From Burkholderia pseudomultivorans (GTDB taxonomy: Bacteria; Pseudomonadota; Gammaproteobacteria; Burkholderiales; Burkholderiaceae), in NCBI RefSeq assembly GCF_001718415.1, contig NZ_CP013377.1, positions 310,001 through 374,000 of the forward strand: a stretch of DNA of 64,000 bases. The letters run 5' to 3'. Every line of letters starts with the position of its first letter. The stretch's first letter is position 1. A program made the translations under genes and the position numbers. Positions 55,576 through 64,000 of this stretch are shown piece after piece. The notes below the pieces were generated by a model. It searched no databases. It was not told the DNA's origin and was given only the letters and a program-made list of their open reading frames with translations.

Positions 55576-57468
55576 CTATTTCCTGCGCTGCGCCTGCGCG
55601 GCCAGCCGCACGGCCGCGTTCGCGGCGCCGTACCCGTCATAACCGCCGCGCCGCTCGACGATTTCGAGCGAAAAGCGGTTGTCGACCAGTTCCGTATACG
55701 CGTGCAGGAATTCGCCGCCGCGCTCGTCGCGGTCGTACAGCAGATGGTGGGCGCTCAGCGTGTCGATCAGCGCGTCCGGCAGCGCATAGCGCGCGGCGAG
55801 GTCGTCGTAGTAGTTGGCCGGGATGCGCAGGAACGGCACGCCGTCGGCCGCGAACGCGGCGACCGTCTTCACGATGTCGTCGGTGCGGAACGCGACATGG
55901 TTCAGCCCCGTGCCGTGGTAGCGGTCGAGCGATTCGGCCACGGCCGTGTGCCGGTCGACCGACGCATTCAGCGCGATCCGTACCGAGCCGTCCGCGCTGC
56001 GCACCGCGCGGCTGCGCATCAGCCCGTACGGATCGGGCACCAGCCAGCTGCGCTCGGCTTCGAAGCCGAACGCCGTCTTGAAGAACAGGATCCACGTATC
56101 GAGCGCGTCGGCCGGCAGCGCGAGGCAGACGTGGTCGATACCGGTCAGCGGACCGACTTCGACCGGACCGTCGATATCGGTCAGCACGAAATCCGATTCA
56201 TACAGCGTCGGCGCGTTCGGCGCCTCGTCGACGAAATATTCGAGGCTGCCGTCCGGCGCCTGCACGCTCGGCAGCACGCGCTCGTTCGGCCCGACGCGGC
56301 CCGAGAACGGCGCGTAGCCGAAGCCGGCCGCGCGTTCGAACGCGACTTTCGCGTCGTCGACGCGGAACGCCGACGCGCACAGCGACAGCCCGTGCTGCTG
56401 GAAGAACGCATCGGCGAACGAGTCGCGCTCCGCGTTCAGAACGATCGACGCGGCGCCGTGCTGGAACAGCGTGACGTCCTTCGACCGATGGCGGCCGGCG
56501 AGCCGGAAGCGCATCCGGCCCAGCCATTCGCCGACGGTGGCCGCCGCCTGCGCGTCGACCGCGAATTCGATGAACTGGAACCCGACGTGCGCGGGCGGCG
56601 CCGGCGGCGCGAACAGCGGCTGGTCGGCGCCCGGCGCGCGGCCGTCCTGCGCGAGCCGGGCGCGCGTCAGTTCTTCCAGATACAGCAGCGAGCGGTGGCC
56701 GTCGGCGGCCGTGATCGCGGTCGGCGCCGCGCGGAAGCCGTCGTTGAAGATTTCCAGCGACAGCGGCCCCGTATAGCCGGACTCGATCACGCGCGCGGTG
56801 AAGCGGGCGAGGTCGAAGTCGCCCTGGCCGGGGAACGAGCGGTAATGGCGGCTCCATTCGAGCACGTCCATCGCGAGCTTCGGCGCGTCGGCGATCTGCA
56901 CGAATGCGATCCGGTCGCCGGGGATGTCGGCGATCGCGTCCGGCGAATCGTCGAGCGACAGCGTGTGGAAGCTGTCGAGCGCGAGGCCGAGGTGCGGGCT
57001 GTTCACCGCGTCGACGAGTCGCCACGCATGACCGTACCGGTTCACGATGCGCCCCCACGCGAGCGCTTCGTACGCGACGACGACGCCGGCCTGTCGGGCC
57101 GCCTCCGCGAGCGCGCCGAGCTGGTCGATCAGCAGCGCATCGTCCGCGATCGTGTCGGGCGACACGTTGCTGCAGACCAGGATGCGGTCGGTGCCGAGCG
57201 CGTGCATCACGTCGAACTTGCGGCGCACGCGGTCGAGATTGCGCGCCAGTTGCGCGGCGCTCACGCCCTCGAAGTCGCGAAACGGCTGGAACAGCACGAT
57301 GTCGAGGCCGAGATCGGCGGCCATGCGCCGGACGTCGGCGGGCGAGCCGTCGAAGTAGACGAGGTCGTTCTCGAAGATTTCGACGCCGTCGAAGCCCGCC
57401 GCCTGGATGGCGGCGAGTTTCTCGGCGAGCGTGCCGGACAGGGACACGGTGGCGATCGAGCGCTGCAT
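55576..57468 (-). CDS. quiC: 3-dehydroshikimate dehydratase, two-domain (QuiC-type)
   Basis: This 630-residue fusion has an N-terminal xylose-isomerase-like TIM barrel (1-280: IATVSLSGTLAEKLAAIQAAGFDGVEIFENDL, VVVAYEALAWGRIVNRYGHAWRLVD, HLGLALDSFHTL) and a C-terminal pair of VOC domains resembling 4-hydroxyphenylpyruvate dioxygenase (about 310-620: GIDHVCLALP, GTGLNHVAFRTDDI, FSLEIVERRGGYDGYG). The barrel dehydrates 3-dehydroshikimate to protocatechuate. The VOC part is found in QuiC1-type enzymes and may stabilise or add a function. The ATG at 57468 has AGGA 7 bases upstream. It is divergent from aroQ. Confidence 0.92.
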   Translation of the reverse strand: MQRSIATVSLSGTLAEKLAAIQAAGFDGVEIFENDLVYFDGSPADVRRMAADLGLDIVLFQPFRDFEGVSAAQLARNLDRVRRKFDVMHALGTDRILVCSNVSPDTIADDALLIDQLGALAEAARQAGVVVAYEALAWGRIVNRYGHAWRLVDAVNSPHLGLALDSFHTLSLDDSPDAIADIPGDRIAFVQIADAPKLAMDVLEWSRHYRSFPGQGDFDLARFTARVIESGYTGPLSLEIFNDGFRAAPTAITAADGHRSLLYLEELTRARLAQDGRAPGADQPLFAPPAPPAHVGFQFIEFAVDAQAAATVGEWLGRMRFRLAGRHRSKDVTLFQHGAASIVLNAERDSFADAFFQQHGLSLCASAFRVDDAKVAFERAAGFGYAPFSGRVGPNERVLPSVQAPDGSLEYFVDEAPNAPTLYESDFVLTDIDGPVEVGPLTGIDHVCLALPADALDTWILFFKTAFGFEAERSWLVPDPYGLMRSRAVRSADGSVRIALNASVDRHTAVAESLDRYHGTGLNHVAFRTDDIVKTVAAFAADGVPFLRIPANYYDDLAARYALPDALIDTLSAHHLLYDRDERGGEFLHAYTELVDNRFSLEIVERRGGYDGYGAANAAVRLAAQAQRRK

Positions 57469-57724
57469 GAGCGAATCCTGCGGGTAAGCGGGCGCGGCGC
57501 CGGCCGGTTTGGCCCGAAATGAACCAGTCATTGAGTTCATCGGACGCGCGATATCCCGAGTTTACTGGGTGGGTAAGCGGAATTATACAAACTAACTAGA
57601 TGGTACAAATAAGCGAAAACCCGAAAAGACAAGGTTGTTGTGCAGGCGCACACTAGCGCCGAATCCCACTATCACGGGGCGGTGCACGCAGCGATCCGCC
57701 CCTCGTTTCTGGAGCGGAATCACG
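57469..57724. promoter_or_regulatory. Divergent promoter region of quiC and aroQ
   Basis: The 256-bp region has an AT-rich core near 57580-57615 with two TACAAA repeats (57586-57591, 57604-57609), 18 bp apart, flanking ACTAACTAG. This looks like overlapping promoters and a possible operator for a quinate or protocatechuate-responsive regulator. No regulator gene is adjacent. Confidence 0.4.
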
Positions 57725-58180
57725 ATGAGCAAGCGCAAGGTGCTGGTGCTGAACGGCCCCAACCTGAATCTGCTGGGGACGCGCGAGCCCCATATCTACG
57801 GCGCGGAAACGCTCGCCGACGTCGAGCAGCGCTGCCGCGCGGCCGGAGAAGCGCTCGGGCTGGAGGTCGAGTTCCGCCAGTCCAACGCCGAGCACGAGCT
57901 GATCGACTGGCTGCATGCCGCGCGCCACGACACGCACGGCATCGTGATCAACCCGGCCGCGTATACGCATACGTCGGTCGCGCTGGCCGACGCGCTGTCG
58001 GCGATCGCGAAGCCGGTGATCGAGGTCCATATCTCGAACGTGCATCGCCGCGAGGCGTTCCGTCACCATTCGTATGTATCGGCGATCGCCGAAGCCGTGA
58101 TCTGCGGCTGCGGCACCGAAGGCTACGTATTCGCGCTGCAGCGCCTGTCGACCCTGTTTGCGCAAGGAGCCGCGCGATGA
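57725..58180 (+). CDS. aroQ: Type II 3-dehydroquinate dehydratase
   Basis: This 151-residue enzyme has the type II signature: [20 protein letters not shown] with the catalytic Tyr, [15 protein letters not shown], the substrate loop [10 protein letters not shown] and the catalytic His in [18 protein letters not shown]. It interconverts 3-dehydroquinate and 3-dehydroshikimate. Its place between quiC and a shikimate dehydrogenase-like gene indicates a catabolic role rather than chorismate synthesis; a second biosynthetic copy is expected elsewhere. Confidence 0.94.
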   Translation: MSKRKVLVLNGPNLNLLGTREPHIYGAETLADVEQRCRAAGEALGLEVEFRQSNAEHELIDWLHAARHDTHGIVINPAAYTHTSVALADALSAIAKPVIEVHISNVHRREAFRHHSYVSAIAEAVICGCGTEGYVFALQRLSTLFAQGAAR

Positions 58181-59031
58181 GCCGTCCGTCGTTTCTGATC
58201 GGCCTGATCGGCCAGGGCATCGGCGGTTCGCTGTCGCCGGCGATGCATGAGGAAGAGGGTTTCCGGCAGGGCTTCGGCTACGTATACCGGCGCATCGATC
58301 TCGACGTGCTCGGCGTGGGCGTCGACGCGCTGCCGCAACTGCTCGATGCCGCGCAGCGGATGGGCTTCAACGGGCTGAACATCACGCATCCGTGCAAGCA
58401 GCGCGTGATCGAGCATCTCGACGCGCTGTCCGACGACGCGCGCGCGCTCGGCGCGGTCAACACCGTGCTGTTCAAGGATGGCAAGCGCACCGGCCACAAC
58501 ACCGACTGGTCGGGCTTCGCGAAATCGTTCCGCCGCGGGCTGCCCGGCGCGTCGCTCGCAAGCGTGGTCCAGCTCGGCGCAGGCGGCGCCGGCGCGGCCG
58601 TCGCACACGCGGCGCTGCAGATGGGCGCGGCCGAACTGACGATCTTCGACGTCGACGGCACGCGCGCCACGGCACTCGCCGATGAATTGCAGCAGCGCTT
58701 CCCGGCCGCGCGCGTCGCGGCGGGCGGCGATCTCGCGGCCGCGACGCGCGCCGCGACGGGCCTGATCCACGCGACGCCGACCGGCATGATCAAGCATCCG
58801 GGCCTGCCGCTGCCGGCCGACCTGCTGCACGCGGGCATGTGGGTGGCCGACATCGTGTATTTCCCGCTCGAAACCGAACTGATCCGTGCGGCCCGCGCGG
58901 CGGGCTGCGCGACGCTGCCGGGCGGCGGGATGGCCGTCTACCAGGCCGTCGATGCGTTCGAGATCTTCACCGGCCGCACGCCCGACGCCGAACGGATGTT
59001 CGAGCACTTTCAGTCGCTGATCGCGCGCTGA
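58177..59031 (+). CDS. Shikimate/quinate dehydrogenase (AroE/YdiB family)
   Basis: This 284-residue protein has AroE motifs: [12 protein letters not shown] for substrate binding, [10 protein letters not shown] with the catalytic Lys, [20 protein letters not shown] with the catalytic Asp, and the cofactor loop [11 protein letters not shown]. Within the catabolic cluster it probably oxidises quinate and/or shikimate to the 3-dehydro compounds. An acidic residue (Asp) follows the Rossmann strand (IFDVDG), which suggests NAD rather than NADP. It overlaps aroQ as ATGA. Confidence 0.9.
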   Translation: MSRPSFLIGLIGQGIGGSLSPAMHEEEGFRQGFGYVYRRIDLDVLGVGVDALPQLLDAAQRMGFNGLNITHPCKQRVIEHLDALSDDARALGAVNTVLFKDGKRTGHNTDWSGFAKSFRRGLPGASLASVVQLGAGGAGAAVAHAALQMGAAELTIFDVDGTRATALADELQQRFPAARVAAGGDLAAATRAATGLIHATPTGMIKHPGLPLPADLLHAGMWVADIVYFPLETELIRAARAAGCATLPGGGMAVYQAVDAFEIFTGRTPDAERMFEHFQSLIAR

Positions 59032-59061
59032 CCCATTCGAGAAAGAGACCAGGAGACGACC

Positions 59062-60393
59062 ATGCAGCACACCACCCACACGAGCGCCGCGCCGGCGCAG
59101 GCGGCCGGCACGCTCCGGCGCACGTCGGCGCGCTACAAGATCCTCGCGCTGCTCGCGATCGGCACGATGATCAACTATCTCGACCGCACGGTGCTCGGGG
59201 TGGCTGCGCCGCAGCTCACCAAGGAACTGGGCATCAACGCGGCCGTGATGGGCATCATGTTCTCGGCGTTCTCGTGGACGTACGTCGTCGCGCAGGTGCC
59301 CGGCGGCCTCTTTCTCGACCGTTTCGGCAGCAAGGTGACCTATTACTGGTCGATGACGCTGTGGTCGCTGTGCACGTTCCTGCAAGGCTTCGTGCCCGGC
59401 GTCGCGACGCTGCTCGCGTGCCGTCTCGGCCTCGGCGTCGCGGAAGCGCCGTGCTTCCCGACCAACAGCCGCGTCGTCGCGACGTGGTTCCCGCAGAACG
59501 AACGCGCGATGGCGACCGGCACCTACACCGTCGGCGAATACATCGGCCTCGCGTTCTTCAGCCCCGTGCTGTTCGCACTGATGGGCGCGTTCGGCTGGCG
59601 CTCGCTGTTCTGGGTGGTCGGCGCAATCGGCATCGCGTTCGGCCTGGTCTGGTGGAAGTTCTATCACGAGCCGCGCAACCACCCGGGCGCAAATACCGAG
59701 GAACTCGCCTACATCGAGGCGGGCGGCGGCCTCGTGCACGGCGTGCGCAAGGACGACCGGCCCGCGCCCAAGCCGTTCAGCTGGGCGATGGCCGGCCGGC
59801 TGCTGAAGAAGCGCCAGCTCGCGGGCATCTGCCTCGGCCAGTTCGCCGGCAACTCGACGCTCGTGTTCTTCCTGACCTGGTTCCCGACCTATCTCGCGAC
59901 CGAGCGCCACATGGGCTGGCTGAAGATCGGTTTCTTCGCGGTGATGCCGTTCATCGCGGCGTCGATCGGCGTGATGTTCGGCGGGATCTTCTCGGACTGG
60001 CTGCTGCGTCGCGGCAAGTCCGCGAACCTCGCGCGCAAGCTGCCGATCATCGCAGGCCTGCTGCTCGCGTCGACGATCATTCTCGCGAACTACGTGCAGA
60101 GCAACGAGGCCGTGATCGCGATCATGTCGGTCGCATTCTTCGCGCAGGGGATGGCCGCGCTCGGCTGGACGCTCGTGTCGGACATCGCGCCGGACGGCCT
60201 GCTCGGCGTCACGGGCGGCATCTTCAACCTCGCGGCGAACCTGGCGGGCATCGTCACGCCGCTCGTCGTCGGCTTCATCGTCGCGTCGACCGGGTCGTTC
60301 GTCGGTGCGCTCGTGTTCATCGGCGCGATCGCGCTGGTCGGCGCGCTGTCGTACATCTTCGTCGTCGGCGACATCAAGCGGATCGAACTGTAA
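59062..60393 (+). CDS. MFS transporter, probable quinate/shikimate carrier
   Basis: This 443-residue ACS-type carrier has TM1 LLAIGTMINYLDRTVLGVAAPQL, then VAQVPGGLFLDRFGSKVTYYWS and GVAEAPCFPTNSRVVATWFP, with about 12 helices. It is the last gene of the quinate/shikimate unit, 30 bp after the dehydrogenase, with AGGAGA before the ATG. Its substrate is inferred from context. It ends at the terminator that precedes the group II intron. Confidence 0.88.
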   Translation: MQHTTHTSAAPAQAAGTLRRTSARYKILALLAIGTMINYLDRTVLGVAAPQLTKELGINAAVMGIMFSAFSWTYVVAQVPGGLFLDRFGSKVTYYWSMTLWSLCTFLQGFVPGVATLLACRLGLGVAEAPCFPTNSRVVATWFPQNERAMATGTYTVGEYIGLAFFSPVLFALMGAFGWRSLFWVVGAIGIAFGLVWWKFYHEPRNHPGANTEELAYIEAGGGLVHGVRKDDRPAPKPFSWAMAGRLLKKRQLAGICLGQFAGNSTLVFFLTWFPTYLATERHMGWLKIGFFAVMPFIAASIGVMFGGIFSDWLLRRGKSANLARKLPIIAGLLLASTIILANYVQSNEAVIAIMSVAFFAQGMAALGWTLVSDIAPDGLLGVTGGIFNLAANLAGIVTPLVVGFIVASTGSFVGALVFIGAIALVGALSYIFVVGDIKRIEL

Positions 60394-60423
60394 GTCTCTT
60401 CTCCACGCACGTCGCGTGCGTTC

Positions 60424-60454
60424 GCCCGGCGGTCGCCGACCGCCGGGCATTTTT
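60424..60454 (+). terminator. Rho-independent terminator of the quinate/shikimate operon
   Basis: A perfect 12-bp stem (GCCCGGCGGTCG and its complement, single central C) is followed by ATTTTT. It starts 31 bp after the carrier stop, and the intron begins 3 bp after its T-run. Confidence 0.9.
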
Positions 60455-60457
60455 GTT

Positions 60458-61108
60458 GTGCGCCCAGCATGGGCGCACTCCTGCGGGTGAAAGTCCCGCC
60501 ATAAGCTGGTCATGGCGAATGAAGTGAAGCGCAACTGCATGAGGGCGACCGAGTGTGGGGAGGAAGCGTGGAGCGTAAATCGCGAGCCGATGGACAAGAA
60601 CCGTATAGAAGGCGCTGCCGAGTAGGGCGAGCGGGCAACAAACCGCAAAGCTCTCGTGACCAAAGCGAAGCGGCGTAAATACGGCGGTTGTGCGATGAAG
60701 GAGTGCGTTCTTACCTGGGGAGATCTCGCCTTGTGCCTGAAAGGGCGACGGTGCAGACCGGAGCGAGAAGTCAGCAGAGGCCGTAGTAGTGAGGTGGTGT
60801 GGCCGGGAAGGCTAAAGCTGCCAGCGAAGGGCCGAAGGAATGGGAGGGCAAGCCCTCTGGTTCTCGGAAGTGAATAGCCTCAGATGTTCGCGTAAGTGAA
60901 GCTCGCCGAACGGTGGATAGGGTGAAGCCCGACAGGCCCAGGCAGCGAGGAATCAGTTTCGGTGAAGCAGACAACAGCGAACCTGGGTGTCGGGTCGGGA
61001 GCAACACAAGCCCGGCAACCTCAACCATTCCAACCGCCCGGTGCGGACCCGCATGCCGGGTGGTGTGGGAGGGGATCGGTCAGGTTAACTGACCGCCCCT
61101 ATCCCGAT
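60458..61108 (+). mobile_element. Group II intron without a reverse-transcriptase ORF
   Basis: The 651-bp element starts GTGCG, the group II 5' consensus. Domain V is at 61033-61064: an 8-bp lower stem (CCGCCCGG/CCGGGTGG), a 2-base bulge, a 4-bp upper stem (TGCG/CGCA) and a tetraloop, with a catalytic-triad-like CGC. Domain VI follows: GGGAGGGG pairs with CCCC-T-A-T-CCC, leaving A61101 as the bulged branch point 7 bases before the 3' end GAT. No maturase is encoded; only a short basic open frame (60656-60877) may remain of it. It sits directly after a terminator T-run, as class C introns do, although the subclass is not established. Its 3' end abuts the phnW stop codon. Confidence 0.85.
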
Positions 61109-62217
61109 TACGCGGGCTGCAGCCCGATGCCGAGCGATTCGACCGCCTGCGCGATCGCGGCGACCGCGCGCCGGATGTCGTTCGAATCGATCGCGCCGAT
61201 GCAGCCGACGCGGAATGTCTCGAGCTGCGTGAGCTTGCCCGGATACAGGATGAAGCCCGCGTCGCGCACCGCGTCGTAGAAGCGGCGGAAATCGTAGGCC
61301 GGATGAGCGGGCGCGTGGAACGTGACGATCACGGGCGCCTGCACGCGCGCGTCGAGAAACGGCGTGAAGCCGAGCGCGCGCATCGCGTCGACGAGCGTCC
61401 GGCAATTCTCCGCGTAGCGCGCGCCGCGCGCGGGCTGGCCGCCTTCGGCGAGGTACTGGTCGAGCGCGGCGCGCAGCGCGGCGATCACGTGCGTCGGCGG
61501 CGTGAAGCGCCACTGGCCGGTCTTGCGCAGATACACATACTGGTCGTGCAGATCGAGCGCGAGCGACCGCGCGTGGCCTTCGCTCGCCTCCAGCGCGTCG
61601 CGCCGCACGATCGCGAACCCCATTCCCGGCACGCCTTCGAGGCACTTGCCGCTGGCCGAGACCAGCGCGTCGATGCCGCTGTCCGCCAGCACGATCGGCA
61701 GCGCGCCGAACGAGCTCATTGCGTCGACGATCAGCCGCTTGCCGTGCCGCCGGCAGGCGGCCGCGATCGCGTCGAGCGGATTCAGGATGCCGGCGCTCGT
61801 TTCCAGATGCACGAGCGCGACGTGCGTGATGCGCGGCTCGCGCGCCAACGCGGCCTCGACCGCGGCCGGATCGACGGCGGCGTCTTCGCCGAACGGCAGC
61901 GCGATCGCGTCGATGCCGAGCCGGCCCAGTATTTTCAGGATGCGCGCGCAGTACGCGCCGTTATCGGGCACCAGCACGACGCCGTCGCGCGGCACCAGCG
62001 TGCCCAGTGCGGCCTCGACCGCGAACGTACCGCTGCCCTGCATCGGCACGCACACGTACTGGTCGCCGCCGCGCGCGATGTCGACGAGATCCGCGCAGAC
62101 GGTGGCCGTCAACCGGTTGAAAGCGGTGTCCCATGAGCCCCAGTCCTGTTGCATTGCGTGGCGTGTTGTGGCGGACGTGGTGAGCGGGCCCGGGGTAAGC
62201 AGAATCGGATGGGGCAT
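61108..62217 (-). CDS. phnW: 2-aminoethylphosphonate:pyruvate transaminase
   Basis: This 369-residue class V PLP aminotransferase has [11 protein letters not shown] at the start, [25 protein letters not shown] and the PLP lysine in [12 protein letters not shown]. It converts 2-aminoethylphosphonate and pyruvate to phosphonoacetaldehyde and alanine. The ATG at 62217 gives the normal family start. The last base of its TAA stop is the 3' terminal base of the group II intron; removing the intron restores TAA followed by the terminator. It is divergent from the phosphonate transporter genes. Confidence 0.93.
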   Translation of the reverse strand: MPHPILLTPGPLTTSATTRHAMQQDWGSWDTAFNRLTATVCADLVDIARGGDQYVCVPMQGSGTFAVEAALGTLVPRDGVVLVPDNGAYCARILKILGRLGIDAIALPFGEDAAVDPAAVEAALAREPRITHVALVHLETSAGILNPLDAIAAACRRHGKRLIVDAMSSFGALPIVLADSGIDALVSASGKCLEGVPGMGFAIVRRDALEASEGHARSLALDLHDQYVYLRKTGQWRFTPPTHVIAALRAALDQYLAEGGQPARGARYAENCRTLVDAMRALGFTPFLDARVQAPVIVTFHAPAHPAYDFRRFYDAVRDAGFILYPGKLTQLETFRVGCIGAIDSNDIRRAVAAIAQAVESLGIGLQPA

Positions 62218-62472
62218 GGTTTTTCTCCAGCAATGATCGGATGGGAAACGCCGGACGGCCTTTCTGAATGACTTGCATGATATTGGCAAAATGTGTCATT
62301 TTTTGGAAATTGTGGCATTCGTCACGGGTTTGTCATCGAAGGCTGTGATCCTTCGGTTGCCGCGCAAGACCACCCGCTGCGCGGCGGCGAGGCGGGCCGG
62401 CTGTCGGCTCGCCCGGATAAAGATGCCGGACCGTGCCCCGGCCGTTTGGTGTTCCGCCTACGGAGAAGTGAG
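62218..62472. promoter_or_regulatory. Divergent promoter region of phnW and phnS
   Basis: The 255 bp hold no gene. An AT-rich stretch near 62276-62325 (TTGCATGATATTGGCAAAATG, then TTTTTTGGAAATTG) probably contains the promoters. No regulator gene or convincing palindrome is visible here. Confidence 0.4.
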
Positions 62473-63561
62473 ATGACACTGCAGAATTCCTCGCGCGCCG
62501 CTGCCGGCGCGTTCCGCAAGCTTGCGCTGGCCGCCGGCGCCGCCGCTCTGCTGGGCCCCGCGTTGCCGGCGCACGCGGCGAACGCCGTCGTGCTGTACAC
62601 GGCGGACGGCCTCGAGAATCTCTATCGCGACGTGTTGCCGGCCTTCGAGAAGAAGGAAGGCGTGAAGGTCAACATCGTGACGGCGGGCAGCGGCGAGGTC
62701 GTGAACCGCGCGAACATCGAGAAGAATTCCCCGAAGGCGGACGTGATCGTCACGCTGCCGCCGTTCATCCAGCAAGCCGGCCAGATGAGCCTGCTGCAGC
62801 CGTACCAGAGCGTGAACTACAAGAACGTGCCGGCGATCGCGAAGGCCGAGGACGGCACGTGGGCGACCTTCGTGAACAACTACTTCTCGTTCGCGATCAA
62901 TCCCGACGTCGTGAAGAACCAGCCGAAGACGTTCGCCGACCTGCTGTCGCCGAGCTATGCCGGCAAGGTCGCGTACTCGAACCCGGCAACGGCTGGCGAC
63001 GGGATGGCCGTGCTGATCCTGACGACCACGCTGATGGGCGAGGACAAGGCGTTCGACTATCTCGCGAAGCTGTCGCAGAGCGTGAAGTTCCACACCAAGG
63101 GCACGGGCTACCTGAACGTGCTGCTGTCGCGCAACGAGATCTCGGTCGCGAACGGCGACCTGCAGATGGACCTCGACGACGCCGAGCACGGCGCGCTGTC
63201 GGTCAAGCCGATCTTCCTCGCGGCGAAGGACGGCGACCAGCCGACCACGTTCCAGCTGCCGTACGGCATCGGCCTGATCAAGGGCGGCCCGAACCAGGAC
63301 GCCGGCAAGAAGCTGATCGACTACCTGATGTCGACGGAAGTGCAGTCGAAGGTGCCGGACATGTACGGCATCCCGGGCCGCACCGACGTGCCGCTGGCGG
63401 GCAAGAACGGCGAGGCCGTGAAGAAGGCGATCGCCGGCGTGAAGCTGATTCCGGTCGACTGGAACCAGGTGATGGCGAAGAAGCCGGTATGGATCGAGCG
63501 CTGGAAGAAGGACGTGATCGGCAGCTCGGGCAAGCAGCTCGAAGTCGTCAAGCCGAAGTGA
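62473..63561 (+). CDS. phnS: 2-aminoethylphosphonate ABC transporter substrate-binding protein
   Basis: This 362-residue periplasmic protein has a signal peptide ending PALPAHAAN (about residues 1-36). The body has the iron/thiamine/AEP-type binding-protein fold: VVLYTADGLENLYRDVLPAFEKKEGVKVNIV, then VNRANIEKNSPKADVIVTLPPFIQQA and SNPATAGDGMAVLIL. Beside phnW and an ABC ATPase it is assigned to the PhnSTUV importer for 2-aminoethylphosphonate. AGAAGTGAG precedes the ATG. Confidence 0.9.
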   Translation: MTLQNSSRAAAGAFRKLALAAGAAALLGPALPAHAANAVVLYTADGLENLYRDVLPAFEKKEGVKVNIVTAGSGEVVNRANIEKNSPKADVIVTLPPFIQQAGQMSLLQPYQSVNYKNVPAIAKAEDGTWATFVNNYFSFAINPDVVKNQPKTFADLLSPSYAGKVAYSNPATAGDGMAVLILTTTLMGEDKAFDYLAKLSQSVKFHTKGTGYLNVLLSRNEISVANGDLQMDLDDAEHGALSVKPIFLAAKDGDQPTTFQLPYGIGLIKGGPNQDAGKKLIDYLMSTEVQSKVPDMYGIPGRTDVPLAGKNGEAVKKAIAGVKLIPVDWNQVMAKKPVWIERWKKDVIGSSGKQLEVVKPK

Positions 63562-63596
63562 TCGGCGCACGCCGCCCGTAGTGAGTGAGCAAGAGG

Positions 63597-64000
63597 ATGA
63601 ACCCGGTGGATACCGCCCTGAACCATCCCGGCGCTTTCGGCGCCGCCGAGCCGCGCGCGATGCAGCGGTCCGGCGCGCCGGGCGGCGTGCAGATCGAGCA
63701 TCTGAGCGTGCGCTACGGCGCACGCACGGTGCTGGAAGATCTGTCGCTGTCGATCGGCGCCGGTGAATTTCTGACCGTGCTCGGCAAGAGCGGCTGCGGC
63801 AAGACCACGCTGCTGCGCTTCATCGCCGGTTTCGTGAAGGCCGACGGCCTGACCGGTACGCTGACCGTGGCCGGTCGCGACCTGACCTATGCGCCGCCGC
63901 ACAAGCGCAATCTCGGTCTGCTGTTCCAGAATTACGCGCTGTTCCCGCACCTGTCGGTGTTCGAGAACGTCGCTTTCGGCCTGCGCGCGCGCGGGATGGC
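63597..64000 (+). CDS. phnT: 2-aminoethylphosphonate ABC transporter ATPase, cut by the window end
   Basis: Only the first 134 codons are present; the gene continues beyond base 64000. After an unusual 30-residue leader the ATPase core begins (VQIEHLSVRYGARTVLEDLS). Walker A is LGKSGCGKTTLLRF, and the Q-loop region NLGLLFQNYALFPHLSVFENVAFGL is clear. AGAGG precedes the ATG, 35 bp after phnS. The symbol follows its place after phnS. Confidence 0.88.
   Translation, partial: MNPVDTALNHPGAFGAAEPRAMQRSGAPGGVQIEHLSVRYGARTVLEDLSLSIGAGEFLTVLGKSGCGKTTLLRFIAGFVKADGLTGTLTVAGRDLTYAPPHKRNLGLLFQNYALFPHLSVFENVAFGLRARGM

Noticed and set aside
60656..60877. A 73-codon basic open frame inside the group II intron.
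   Set aside because: It may be a remnant of the maturase N-terminus but carries no reverse-transcriptase motif and overlaps intron RNA structure; not listed as a gene.

Overview
The window is high-GC, gene-dense DNA that reads as a Burkholderia replicon, probably a secondary chromosome of a Burkholderia cepacia complex species. This is an inference from the llpE-ceoA-ceoB-opcM efflux operon at the left end, the strong codon bias toward G/C, and the density of catabolic modules each paired with a transporter and a LysR, MocR or sigma54 regulator. No rRNA, tRNA, CRISPR array or replication origin was seen.

Layout: 0.1-7.1 kb, RND efflux operon. 7.2-7.8 kb, a mazEF-type toxin-antitoxin pair on the minus strand. 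8.1-12.1 kb, an MlrC-like metallopeptidase with an MFS carrier and a divergent LysR. 12.1-14.5 kb, a LysR with a divergent PACE-type efflux gene, then an alpha/beta hydrolase. 14.5-16.6 kb, a visibly AT-richer island with a PAAR protein, a Tae4-like type VI amidase effector and a small three-helix membrane protein that is the likely immunity factor. 16.7-21.9 kb, a 2-hydroxycarboxylate carrier, its DctB/DctD-like sigma54 two-component system and a DUF3579 gene; the carrier has a clear -24/-12 promoter and two phased palindromes upstream. 22.1-28.3 kb, a six-gene operon mixing MetNIQ-like ABC transport with DszA- and DszC-like flavin enzymes, suggesting organosulfur scavenging. 28.4-33.3 kb, a zinc-starvation cassette (COG0523 GTPase, FolE2, QueD-like, gamma carbonic anhydrase, divergent dihydroorotase) behind a Zur-like operator.

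33.3-37.5 kb holds an XRE/MmyB regulator, an MFS carrier and a ketoglutarate semialdehyde dehydrogenase. With kdgD and garD at 46.2-48.9 kb these make a hexarate (glucarate/galactarate) route from uptake to 2-oxoglutarate. Between the halves lie a MocR/LysE/ABM group (37.6-40.0 kb), a tricarballylate locus tcuRABC (40.2-45.2 kb) and one orphan gene. 49-52.2 kb has small housekeeping-like genes (NTF2-like, FucU-like, DoxX) and an MHS-type carrier. 52.5-55.2 kb has a solitary LivK-like binding protein, a divergent PAS-AraC regulator and a small unknown gene. 55.6-60.4 kb is a quinate/shikimate-to-protocatechuate module (quiC, aroQ, aroE-like, MFS). An ORF-less group II intron (60458-61108) is wedged between the terminator of this module and the stop codon of phnW. 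61.1-64.0 kb starts a 2-aminoethylphosphonate locus (phnW, phnS, phnT) that runs off the window.

Most distinctive points: the PAAR-Tae4-membrane protein triad with an atypical immunity candidate; the intron inserted seamlessly at a terminator/stop-codon junction; the sigma54 promoter with phased palindromes; the zinc-independent cassette, whose dihydroorotase has lost a canonical metal ligand; and the LlpE hydrolase, whose nucleophile serine is replaced by aspartate.
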